Positions 11,601-21,128 of a DNA stretch of 64,000 bases are shown in pieces. Location of the stretch: positions 58,763,196 to 58,827,195 of the forward strand of contig NC_088708.1 of assembly GCF_963576615.1 (NCBI RefSeq), in the 5' to 3' direction. A program made the translations under genes and the position numbers. Each line of letters begins with the position of its first letter. Positions within the stretch are counted from its first letter, which is position 1. Under the pieces are notes generated by a model that did not search any database, was not told the DNA's origin, and worked only from the letters and a program-made list of their open reading frames with translations. This DNA is from Watersipora subatra. Taxonomy: Eukaryota > Bryozoa > Gymnolaemata > Cheilostomatida > Watersiporidae.

Positions 11601-14600
11601 AGCATATAGTCAAACCTCGACTTACAAAGCTAATCCAATATTGCTCACATGTCGAAAACATTCCATATTCGAAGAAATATTATAAAAATTAAATTGCATT
11701 GTGTTTGGTTCGTTCTAGTGCCCAATGAACAATGATAAATACTTAGTAACTACATATGGAACTGAATCAAAGCTTTATCTAAAACCATGTAAAAAATAAA
11801 TGTATTGCCATAGATAATGTTTAAATTTAATATATATCAATCAAGAAAAAGGTGTTTTATTGGTTATTCATCTTACACCCTGTGAATAAAATTACAGGCT
11901 CTGCAAAGCTTAAGTTCGGCATGTGAAAAGAGTGATAAAAATACCTGGCATAATTTCCTCTAACTTACACTGTGCATGGTTTTAATTAACCTAATATATA
12001 TACACTTTATTATTTTACATTTTATTGTGAAATTGTACTAGTTTATTTACTTTCACTCACAAAAATGAAATTTTTGAGAAATATGTTGCTATAGTATGTT
12101 GGAAATTACTTTGTATGTTAGAACAAATATTTGCTAAAATTTCATGTTGTTCATCGAAAAATTGATATGTAGAGGTGATTGTTAGTGGACCTTTGATTGT
12201 ATAGGTGATCACCAAATGGCTATCAAAAGGTTTTCTCGTATTTCATTTGCCACAGAAACGGTTTGGTTATTAATTTTATTATAAAGATGAATAAAAACCA
12301 CTTTGGTGAATAAATATGTTTAAAAATTCGTATTTCGCTTTTTTGTAAGGAAAAAAATGCACAACTTTGAATTGAGCTGCCTTAGGACAACTGACAGCGC
12401 TAGGAGTCGAGTTGTAATTCTCTGTTAGCATGCTCGCACTTGTGCTCTTAGCTCTGTTCATCACCAAGTTAGATAGAGTATCCTAAACAAATCCTATATG
12501 TGCCTTGGCTTGCCTTATATATTTGACAGTGCATTGCAGGTGGTCCTTTTATATGACCAGTATGGTTGGAAATAGCATCATTACGCCTGTCTGACAAGTT
12601 CCTCCTAGGATTGTGACATTGGATTTAAGTCAGTGATGTCTAGTGCTGTATGTATGCTCATGAATATCAGGTGTGCCTGTTGGCATTGGCAGACTGTGAG
12701 ATCATAATTTACTGAGGCGAAAACACGCATAATGTTGTGTTGGATCCGGAAAGGGTTAGAAGTTTATAGGCTTTTATAGTAAATTACTAAAATATCCAAT
12801 TTATTAACAAATGTTAAGATATTTGATCTTGTTCATGATTGTTTCTGTAGGTACATCTTTCAGGATTACACCTATATTCATTAATACAGAATAGTAGTAG
12901 CGCTAGCAGTGAGAACTTATATGTCATTGAAATTTTTCACAATACCATCACAAAACTCTATGGAAAAAGTACATGATGTGCATCAGATTGCGATGTATCG
13001 TTGCAAACATTTTTCATGCATATACATGAAGGTATCTTTAGTTTTACGTTTTATACTACTGTTTTTGCAAACTCTTATTCTCACTATATAACACTTTGAC
13101 CCTACTGTTTCACTGTCATACTGTTTCACTATATAGCACTTTGACCCTACTGTTCCACTGTCATACTATTTCACTATATAGCACTTTGACCCTACTGTTC
13201 CACTGTCATACTGTTTCACTATATAGCAATTTGACCCTACTGTTCCACTGTCATACTGTTTCACTATATAGCACTTTGACCCTACTGTTTCACTGTCATA
13301 CTGTTTTGTGTCTAAATTTAGCTTGTGTCAAAAGAGTTCACTTTTTATTACTGACCGATCAGGTGGGTCTATGACAATATTGGCAGCTAGTTGGTTGCAT
13401 CTTACATTTCCGGCCATGGCTAGCTGTGAATGCTCTAGAGATTGTCTGCCAATTTGTGAGATTTGTCTGTCCTTTTGTTTGTTGCATCTTTATTAAGCTC
13501 CTCAACTTTTTTGAAGCTGTCATTTTACGTAAGATTTTTTAGACTGCCTCCTTGGCTTGAAGTTATGTATCAACCGCATGTAGCAAGGCCTCTACTAACT
13601 ACATGTAGAAATATCTGTATCAAATAGAAAGAAAATTTGAATCCGCTAAACAGTAGAAGTAAATTCCCTCCTATTACAAACCTCTATTGTTACTCTCTCA
13701 GTAGTCTAGGAAAGAAAGTGCAATATATAATATTATATTCGATATTTATTTTGTATTTATATACGTACATGTATGTATGTATATATTTATAGCGTGTTGG
13801 GAAAGTCTGGGTACATATTTTTCTTCTATCAGTTCAAGAGTGTTAGCTGAAGCGTGTAGCACGCGTATTTTAAACAATCACCATTAGATATTGGCAGGTG
13901 TAATAAGTATGTGCACAATTATTACATAGTATGGCAAGTATGCCAAGTGGCGTAATAGATAGCACGCCAATCCGCAGAACAAGTGCTTCTAAGTTCAGTT
14001 CCTGGGCGAAGTGGTTTTTTCTTTCCTAAAACTTTATCACTATACCTGGACGTACGGATGACAGACTAACAAATGAGAGTTACATACCCATATACATGTA
14101 GATATATCTTAATAATATGCAACAGGGGAATCTAGTGTACAACTAGCATACGTTTTATTTATTACAGAGGCGCAAAAATCCATGGGACCTTCCAGAAACT
14201 TTTCTGCAGCGGTCAAAAACTCCAGATCAGGGTTTTAGACAAAGAAAACTGTCACTTGGCTCCCAATCAGCAACCGGCAATACCAACTTCTCTCGGCTTC
14301 TCTCTCATCAGCCTAAGCTAGAAACAGTGGTATGTGAGATACTTCTCTCTCATGAGCCTAAGCTAGAAACAGTGGTATGTGAGATACTTCTCTCTCATGA
14401 GCCTAAGCTAGAAACAGTGGTATGTGAGATACTTCTCTCTCATGAGCCTAAGCTAGAAACAGTGGTATGTGAGATACTTCTCTCTCATGAACCTAAGCTA
14501 GAAACAGTGGTATGTGGGAAACTTTTCTCTCATCAGCCTAAGCTAGAAACAGTGGTATGTGAGATACTTCTCTCTCATGAGCCTAAGCTAGAAACAGTGG

Positions 14601-17600
14601 TATGTGAGATACTTCTCTCTCATGAGCCTAAGCTAGAAACAGTGGTATGTGAGATACTTCTCTCTCATGAACCTAAGCTAGAAACAGTGGTATGTGGGAA
14701 ACTTTTCTCTCATCAGCCTAAGCTAGAAACAGTGGTATGTGAGATACTTCTCTCTCATGAGCCTAAGCTAGAAACAGTGGTATGTGAGATACTTCTCTCT
14801 CATGAGCCTAAGCTAGAAACAGTGGTATGTGAGATACTTCTCTCTCATGAACCTAAGCTAGAAACAGTGGTATGTGAGAAACTCCTCTCTCATGAGCCTA
14901 AGCTAGAAACAGTGGTATGTGAGATACTTCTCTCTCATGAGCCTAAGCTTGAAACAGTGGTATGTGAGATACTTCTCTCTCATGAACCTAAGCTAGAAAC
15001 AGTGGTATGTGAGATACTTCTCTCTCATGAGCCTAAGCTAGAAACAGTGGTATGTGAGATACTTCTCTCTCATGAACCTAAGCTAGAAACAGTGGTATGT
15101 GAGATACTTCTCTCTCATGAGCCTAAGCTAGAAACAGTGGTATGTGAGATACTTCTCTCTCATGAGCCTAAGCTAGAAACAGTGGTATGTGAGATACTTC
15201 TCTCTCATGAGCCTAAGCTAAAAACAGTGGTATGTGAGATACTTCTCTCTCATGAGCCTAAGCTTGAAACAGTGGTATGTGAGATACTTCTCTCTCATGA
15301 GCCTAAGCTAGAAACAGTGGTATGTGAGATACTTCTCTCTCATGAGCCTAAGCTAGAAACAGTGGTATGTGAGATACTTCTCTCTCATGAGCCTAAGCTT
15401 GTAACAGTGGTATGTGAGATACTTCTCTCTCATGAACCTAAGCTAGAAACAGTGGTATGTGAGATACTTCTCTCTCATGAGCCTAAGCTAGAAACAGTGG
15501 TATGTGAGATACTTCTCTCTCATGAACCTAAGCTAGAAACAGTGGTATGTGAGATACTTCTCTCTCATGAGCCTAAGCTAGAAACAGTGGTATGTGAGAT
15601 ACTTCTCTCTCATGAGCCTAAGCTAGAAACAGTGGTATGTGAGATACTTCTCTCTCATGAGCCTAAGCTAGAAACAGTGGTATGTGAGATACTTCTCTCT
15701 CATGAGCCTAAGCTAGAAACAGTGGTATGTGAGATACTTCTCTCTCATCAGCCTAAGCTAGAAACAGTGGTATGTGAGATACTTCTCTCTCATGAGCCTA
15801 AGCTAGAAACAGTGGTATGTGAGATACTTCTCTCTCATGAGCCTAAGCTAGAAACAGCGGTATGTGAGATACTTCTCTCTCATGAGCCTAAGCTAGAAAC
15901 AGTGGTATGTGAGATACTTCTCTCTCATGAGCCTAAGCTTGAAACAGTGGTATGTGAGATACTTCTCTCTCATGAGCCTAAGCTAGAAACAGTGGTATGT
16001 GAGATACTTCTCTCTCATGAACCTAAGCTAGAAACAGTGGTATGTGAGATACTTCTCTCTCATGAACCAAAGCTAGAAACAGTGATATGTGAGATACTTC
16101 TCTCTCATGAACCTAAGCTAGAAACAGTGGTATGTGAGATACTTCTCTCTCATGAACCTAAGCTAGAAACAGTGGTATGTGAGATACTTCTCTCTCATGA
16201 ACCTAAGCTAGAAACAGTGGTATGTGAGATACTTCTCTCTCATGAGCCTAAGCTAGAAACAGTGGTATGTGAGATACTTCTCTCTCATGAACTTAAGCTA
16301 GAAACAGTGGTATGTGAGATACTTCTCTCTCATGAACCTAAGCTAGAAACAGTGGTATGTGAGATACTTCTCTCTCATGAGCTTAAGCTAGAAACAGTGG
16401 TATGTGAGATACTTCTCTCTCATGAGCCTAAGCTAGAAACAGTGGTATGTGAGATACTTCTCTCTCATGAGCCTAAGCTAGAAACAGTGGTATGTGAGAT
16501 ACTTCTCTCTCATGAGCCTAAGCTAGAAACAGTGGTATGTGAGATACTTCTCTCTCATGAGCCTAAGCTTGAAACAGTGGTATGTGAGATACTTCTCTCT
16601 CATGAACCTAAGCTAGAAACAGTGGTATGTGAGATACTTCTCTTTCATGAACCTAAGCTAGAAACAGTGGTATGTGAGATACTTCTCTCTCATGAGCCTA
16701 AGCTAGAAACAGTGGTATGTGAGATACTTCTCTCTCATGAGCTTAAGCCAGAAACAGTGGTATGTGAGATATTATTAGAGGTTCCAGCGTAGGAATACTA
16801 CTATAACAACAGAAAGTGAAACTAACGTAGAATAATATTGTCTACTGCCTTGATTTGAGTGCAGTTAGTGTTTGCACATTAGATGGACTGGTAAGACCGT
16901 TCTTCGGTTACCCGTATCTTCCTGCATATTTGCTTGCAGTTCATGCATTTTAATCTTGTTCACTTCAAAATCTGCTGATGATGTAAATTTAGTTCATGCG
17001 TCAAATATGGGCTTTATCAATGGTACAGTAAACAATTTACAATTACCTGCTCACACATTTTTTCTTTACATATATTGTAAAATTTCATCAAATATTTGTC
17101 TCATCATCCAAAGTAATTTCCATCATTGACATTCCAAGTTATTGGGGAAAGTTTGCCATTTTTGCATGTCTATCCATATGTACACATTGCTCATTTATTT
17201 AGTCCATGTTATATCTTCATTACCACCGCTACCAGTACCTGCGCATCATCCATATTGGACATTCTGTATCGCCAAGGCTACGTTTCCCATGGGTCTGTTC
17301 TAGATGAAGTGACAGGATAAACCTTTTTTATTGCCTATTACTTTGTTTACTTCAGCATAGTTTAATTAAATTTAGTTTTTCAAATAGTTTTAAATAATGT
17401 ATTTATTTTAATTTTATATGTTATTGGCTGATGTATTTATCATTGTTAACTTTTTTTAGCTGTAGAGCTCATTAAATGAAACATGCTGTAGTCTTATAAT
17501 GAAATTCGCTTTGTGGTGGTTTTGGTATACGTAGCAAGTGTCAAACTAGATTAACTTTGTTTGTCGATGTTAGACTGTAAACATACATGCAAATGCTTTT

Positions 17601-17714
17601 AAGCTGGAGCTCTATTTATTACTTTAGGAGTTTGAGAAGAGGTCTTTGGAGGTTAAAGGAAGATTCAAAGTTGAAAAGAAGAAACAAACGTCAACACAAA
17701 ATTCTCTAGCCTGA
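2635..17714 (+). CDS. DUF389-family multi-pass membrane protein, 5'-partial
   Basis: Supported exons are 2635-2779, 3029-3124, 8344-8546, 10600-10749, 11229-11276, 11371-11427, 14168-14329 and 17628-17714 (stop TGA 17712-17714). The first two encode the DUF389 signature: a hydrophobic segment with SLVGVAISASLLPPAVNCG, then LLWAYSLQSAISYLV. The 8344 exon gives another membrane span (LGLISLLLTVLNIGIIVAAA). The remaining exons form a charged tail typical of the animal members. Every junction from 8546 onward is phase 0. The 3124 and 8344 ends do not join in phase, so at least one exon (length 3n+1) between them is unidentified. Acceptor AG at 11369-11370 was chosen because the nearer tag at 11352-11354 would give a stop. 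DUF389 proteins have no established molecular function. The 45-bp array starts exactly at the 14329/14330 donor, so isoforms with many repeats are possible. Confidence 0.8.
3185..3267. repeat. Perfect 35-bp inverted repeat with 13-nt loop
   Basis: Positions 3185-3219 are the exact reverse complement of 3233-3267 (arm begins ATATCGTGGGCTGAGCGC), separated by 13 nt. The hairpin lies in a DUF389 intron, 60 bp after a splice donor. It could be a small palindromic mobile element or an intronic hairpin RNA. No mismatches are visible in the stem, which is unlike most animal microRNA precursors. Confidence 0.85.
3677..4725 (+). mobile_element. Non-autonomous dispersed element, copy 1 (starts CCCACGACCAAAC)
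   Basis: Homologous along its length to 38833-40210. Shared words include CCCACGACCAAAC at the left, 'taaagtcgtttaagtataata', 'catttaaatatgtta'-like stretches, CTAATATTGCATTTCTC, and 'gggctgtatgacag' near the right. In copy 2 the right part holds TTTGGTCGTGGG, the inverse of the left end. Here it is degraded to TTTAGTGGTGGG. Similarity continues about 30 bp past that inverse, so the true right boundary is unclear. No coding capacity is visible, and the element is intronic in the DUF389 gene. Confidence 0.65.
4726..6329. other. DUF389 intron, no recognised feature
   Basis: AT-rich intron sequence. A 48-bp stretch at 6217-6264 is flanked by a good acceptor and donor and is open in phase 0, but nothing in it resembles the protein family and it does not fix the downstream phase. 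I see no other gene or repeat. Confidence 0.5.
6330..6930. repeat. Minisatellite, about 17-bp unit (TATCTACTAGTTAACCG), about 26 copies
   Basis: From about 6480 to 6930 the 17-bp unit repeats with point variants (ACCGT, ACCAT, ACTGT). Each unit contains ACTAGT and GTTAAC, two self-complementary hexamers. Just upstream (6330-6475) a less regular repeat alternates 'tgtact' and 'tctcact' words. Intronic in the DUF389 gene; no evidence of function. Confidence 0.9.
6931..8343. other. DUF389 intron, no recognised feature
   Basis: The unidentified phase-restoring DUF389 exon must lie somewhere between 3125 and 8343. A 36-bp stretch at 7622-7657 has splice-like borders but reads a stop in phase 0 and would not correct the phase. 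No repeat or RNA gene was recognised. Confidence 0.45.
8547..9614. other. DUF389 intron, no recognised feature
   Basis: AT-rich intronic DNA between the membrane-span exon and the charged-tail exon. I see no gene, tandem repeat or clear transposon end in it. Confidence 0.5.
9615..10440. mobile_element. hAT-type MITE with 8-bp target duplication
   Basis: The element runs 9623-10432 (810 bp). It begins TAGGGCAAACTTTT and ends with the inverse (AAAGTTTGCCCTA). The flanking octamers are atgataat (9615-9622) and gtgataat (10433-10440), matching at 7 of 8 positions. Termini of the form YARRG and 8-bp duplications are characteristic of hAT elements. No transposase is encoded. The interior carries several 'aaaattgac' and 'ttgacc' words at both ends, in opposite orientation. 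It sits in the intron between the 8344 and 10600 exons. Confidence 0.75.
11428..13089. other. DUF389 intron, possible decayed pogo-like fragment
   Basis: A segment near 11606-11640 starts with 'agtcaaacctcgacttac', which resembles pogo/Tigger-type terminal sequence, and partly inverse words occur near 11905-11930. The rest is featureless AT-rich DNA. Confidence 0.35.
13091..13312 (+). repeat. Minisatellite, 45-bp unit, about 5 copies
   Basis: The unit is CACTTTGACCCTACTGTT followed by (c/t)cactgtcatactgtttcactatatag and repeats from 13091 to about 13312 with few changes. Because 45 is a multiple of three, a spurious open frame runs through it. It lies in the DUF389 intron just upstream of the exon that carries the other 45-bp array, but the two units are unrelated in sequence. 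Confidence 0.9.
13790..14115 (+). repeat. SINE-like dispersed repeat, copy A
   Basis: The tail 'tcactatacctggacgtac' followed by 'ggatgacagactaacaaa' recurs at about 30940-30985 and 45095-45140. The block 'gggaaagtctgggtacatat' near 13799 recurs near 30856. A tRNA-like stretch at about 13945-14010 (AAGTGGCGTAATAGATAGC, then AGTTCAGTTCCTGGGCG) resembles A and B boxes. It ends about 50 bp before the next DUF389 exon. Confidence 0.55.
14297..16771 (+). repeat. 54-copy, 45-bp minisatellite made from an exon end plus 5' splice site
   Basis: Fifty-four uninterrupted 45-bp units occupy 14330-16759 with no length change ((16760-14330)/45 = 54 exactly). They follow a 33-bp partial unit that is the end of the 14168 exon and precede a 12-bp partial. 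The unit encodes VCEILLSHEPKLETV in the reading frame of that exon, so the frame is open from 14168 to the TAG at 16790-16792. Each unit contains GTG|GTATGTGAG, the splice donor that ends the exon in the first copy, and a pyrimidine run CTTCTCTCTCAT followed by CAG, GAG or GAA. The array is therefore either coding (875 codons unspliced) or intronic DNA with dozens of donor sites. Most variants are GAG/GAA and CTA/CTT, with a few amino-acid changes. Confidence 0.95.
16793..17627 (+). other. Intron tail before the last DUF389 exon
   Basis: AT-rich sequence between the 45-bp array and the final exon. Short open frames here show no recognisable protein. No repeat or RNA gene was recognised. Confidence 0.5.
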
Positions 17715-17827
17715 GTCAATTTAATTTTTATCTGTGTGCTTCCGTATTTCTCTCTACCTCTTCTCCTCTCTCTGTCAGTCAGTTGAGTTATCTTTGTGTT
17801 TTTATAACAGCGGTAAGAGCAGTGATT

Positions 17828-20147
17828 ATATAACTCAGGGGTGGGGAACCTACTTGGTACCGCGGCGGCCCCGCATGAATTGCATTACATTAATGGTGGG
17901 TCGCAACATAAACCTGACATTAAAATTACACACAAAAACACTCAAAATGCACAAGTGATTTTTATTGTAGCTCTCAGTGAGATGGCTGAAAGTTCTTCTC
18001 TTTTGTGAGGCCTGCGATATCCGCTGAAGTCGAAGATGCTGCAATTCGTAATTGCTGTCCAAGGTTTTCATCCGTTATTCTGGAGCAAAACCGATTCTTT
18101 GCGAAGTTCAGTTTCGAAAAAAATTGTTCGCAACATTAGGTGCATCCAAAGAGAGACGCATATTTAAGAGCATGTTTCCGCAAGATGGGAAAACCATCAG
18201 TAGTTAAGTATCGTTGATAAAACCCAACCAGTGGAGTGCTAAGATACATACTTTTCAATGTATCATTAGTCTGAAGCTCAATTATTTCGTGTTGCAAGTT
18301 ACTAGGAGCATCAGCTGCAACTACATTTAGAGGAGTGGCAACTCCATTTGCTTGCTTTTTATTACCTGGAATCTTTTGCCAAATGTCTCAGAAATCTTCA
18401 CACACTCAAGAGCATAATTCATTGGGGTAGATGGTTTTTGTTCTTGTAGGGATGAAAAGTGTGTAGTGTTATTATTTTCAAGTTGTACTTTTCACAGCTC
18501 TAATTTTGTTTCAAACGATTTCACTGCTGCAAACATGGAGTTTAACAGCTGGATAGGTCCCTGCAACTTTATATCGAGTTTTGACAAATCTTTGCGGATA
18601 TCAACTATAAATGTGAGATCACATAACCACCGATTATCACTCAGTTCAACGACATGATTTCCTTGCATATTCATGAATTGGCCGATTTCATTTCGTAACA
18701 AATAAAATCGTGTTAACATTTTACTACGACTCATCCACTGAACTTCGCAATAGTAAATAAGGTTGTGGAAATCCGCATTCAAGTCTTCCATTAATTTTTT
18801 AAATAGGTGGCTATTTAGACCTCTGCCTTTGATAAAGTTGACGCACTTTACTACTGTTGACATGACGTTACGCAGTTGAAGTGACTTTGCACACAAGTTT
18901 TGTTGGTAGATGATGCAATGGCATACAACTAAGTCATCTGCAGCTCTTTTTGAGTCAGCTCTTTTTTTAGAAGTGCTGTTAATCCCTTTTGAGAACCAAC
19001 CATGGCTGGAGCACCAGCTTAATTTTTCAAACGGAAGATTGAATTTTCCCATTGCCAAGAGAAGTTTCTTAAATAAGTCCTCGCCATGTGTAGTTCCATG
19101 CAAGGATTCCAATGACAACAAATCTTTTTGTATTTTAAAGTCAGAAGTTACCCCTCGAATGAAGATCGCTCGCAGGGCTTTATTTGGTATATCTGTAGCG
19201 TCATCGAGAGCCAATGCAAAAAAATTGAAATCTTGAGCTTTATCCTTCAGATCCTTTTCAATATCATCTCTCGTTTCCTGAATCTGACTTGAAACTGTTC
19301 TTCTCGATAGACTTAGTTTTTCAAAAACGGCGACTTTCTCTGGTGCTATCAACTTAGCAGCTACAACAATACATTCTTTGACGAATTCTCCTTCGATGTG
19401 TGGTTTCAGCTTTTTCGCAATTAGGTCGCTAATTTCAGTACTCGTTTAAATAATATCATTATTGGTCTTGCAATACCTTCTCAAAACAGTTTTCTGTGCA
19501 TTCAAATCCCTCTTAAGAATGTCAATCTTATCCTGTCAAGCCTACCATGTCAACTTTTTAAGATTACCGTGGAAGGAATCAAAATGGCGCTGCAGATTTG
19601 ACTTTTTCATTGCTGCTACATGTTTGCCACAAACAAGACAGACAGGCTTTTCACTAATCTCGACAAAGAAATAAGAGTTTTCCCAATCCTTGTTGAACAT
19701 TCTACCTTCATCAACTATCTTTCTCTTTTTAGCCGAAGCCATTTTGCAAATTCCGACTTTTATCGCAATTTCAAAAAATATTGCGACCTACTCAGTAACT
19801 AAATGCAGTTTGCGTATTGTGTCGTACTAACCTGATGCCTATGCGATTGTGATGTCAGTAGGTGTGTATGGGCATGCATGCCGTGTGTGCCCAGCCATGA
19901 GACAGCATTGGCCCAGCACGCGAACTAGGCGAGAAAAGAAGGCGAGGTTAGTTATAACGTTTGTTAAGTCACAAATAGAAAATTATGCCATTACAAGGCT
20001 GCGTGAGAACGATGTTGATATGAATGCCAAATGCTGGCAAGGTCATCTCAAGAAAATATTTACAACTTATGAACGCGGGCCACATTAAAACGTCTCGCGG
20101 GCCGCATGCGACCCGAGGGCCGCAGGTTCCCCTCTCCTGATATAACT
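17828..20147 (-). mobile_element. hAT (Charlie-like) DNA transposon, decayed, with perfect 8-bp target duplication
   Basis: The element spans 17836-20139 (2304 bp) and is flanked by identical octamers ATATAACT at 17828-17835 and 20140-20147. The left end is CAGGGGTGGGGAACCT; the right end, read inward, is CAGGAGAGGGGAACCTGC. Both match the hAT terminal form. It encodes a broken transposase on the minus strand. It inserted about 120 bp downstream of the DUF389 stop codon, possibly inside that gene's 3' untranslated region. The intact duplication together with several coding breaks suggests a moderately old copy. Confidence 0.92.
17974..19742 (-). pseudogene. hAT transposase pseudogene (BED finger, GTF2IRD2/ZBED5-like)
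   Basis: The amino-terminal piece (19742 down to 19542) starts MASAKKRK and holds a BED-type zinc finger: CLVCGKH with two later histidines in RHFDSFH. The central piece (19352 down to 18492, extending upstream to about 19445) has hAT landmarks: LALDDATDI at the first catalytic aspartate region, CSSHGWFSKG, CHCIIYQQNLCAK and a VQWMSRSKML block. The C-terminal dimerisation part is still recognisable on the minus strand at about 18220-17974 (FPILRKHALKYASLFG, then TDENLGQQL) but is split by frame changes and stops. There is an in-frame TAA near 19445, and the segment between it and the zinc finger is out of frame. The protein is unlikely to be functional. Confidence 0.88.
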
Positions 20148-20401
20148 GATTGTTCTGTTGATGGACTTGCCACCACCCTAATAACATCTAATCAAGCCTC
20201 TGTTTCTATACAAGTTGGTTAGTTTATAACATAGCTATTCAGCCACACTTCTGGTTGTACCGCCCATACTACTTTCTGACTCAGTAGTTTTATAATATAA
20301 TCACATGGTTCTTGCCTCCACCAGATCTGTTGGTTTATGTAAAGCGATTTGGTAGTATAAAAGTTCCTTACTCACTATATCAGACATTGTTAATAACCTC
20401 A

Positions 20402-21128
20402 AGGCCTGGTTCACATCGGATTATGAGTGTCTGAGGCACTGTCCCAGACAAACTCCTAGATGCTGCAGGATACTCGCTGTGTCAAACTGATTTAGCTAAA
20501 TAACTAGAGAGTATCTACAATATGATTTGGCAAACATAGAATATCGCAGGATTTTCTCAATTATACCCACTGTGATAATTACTGAGGAGCACCAAATGCT
20601 TGTAGCTACTAAATAGTTAGAGAAATATTAATTTAGCAATCACGACAGCCATAAACAAAGTCATAGATTTAATTGTCGAAGTTTTGCTTTTAAAAAAGAA
20701 AAGGCATACAAGGGGATTTAATCAAGTTCTTATTTTTATCACTTTGTTCAAAATATTTTTATCCTTGTTATGCACAGTTGTATTTGCTCATAGAATATGC
20801 ATATATTATTTATCCGAGGTGCTCCTATTTCTAGCAGTCATTTTATCTCAAAGGAATTTATAGTCAAACATCTAGCAATACTGAGCCGCTAAATGCCGTA
20901 AAACGTGTGACAATAACTGATATAGGTTACACAGTACTAGATCCAGTCTATTGCATGTGGCAGCTCGTATCAGCCGTTCTACCACAATCCTGTCAGTGTT
21001 AGCCGTGTGTTATGAAAATTCAAAAGTTTTTTGAGTTAGCTCCATTTGCTGGCAAGTCAGATGGAAAAAATGACAGTTTGAGCTGGGTATGCCACACTGA
21101 TGCTCTGACAGTTGATGTGAACCAGGCT
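20402..21128. mobile_element. Small inverted-repeat element (GCCTGGTTCACATC ends)
   Basis: GCCTGGTTCACATC at 20404-20417 is the exact reverse complement of 21113-21126, with partial matching continuing inward (TGAGTGTCTGAGGCA against inverse GCATCAGTGTGGCA). The length is about 725 bp and no coding region is seen. 'CCTGGTTCACA' termini are frequent in PIF/Harbinger- and hAT-type MITEs. No clear target duplication could be read, so the superfamily is open. Confidence 0.6.

Noticed and set aside
13091..16771. CRISPR array
   Set aside because: Units are contiguous with no spacers and the DNA is clearly eukaryotic.
14327..16792. An 821-codon open frame as an independent gene for a repetitive protein
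   Set aside because: It has no start codon of its own (it begins with GTG) and is simply the continuation of the DUF389 exon through a stop-free 45-bp unit. It is reported as an array and possible exon extension instead.
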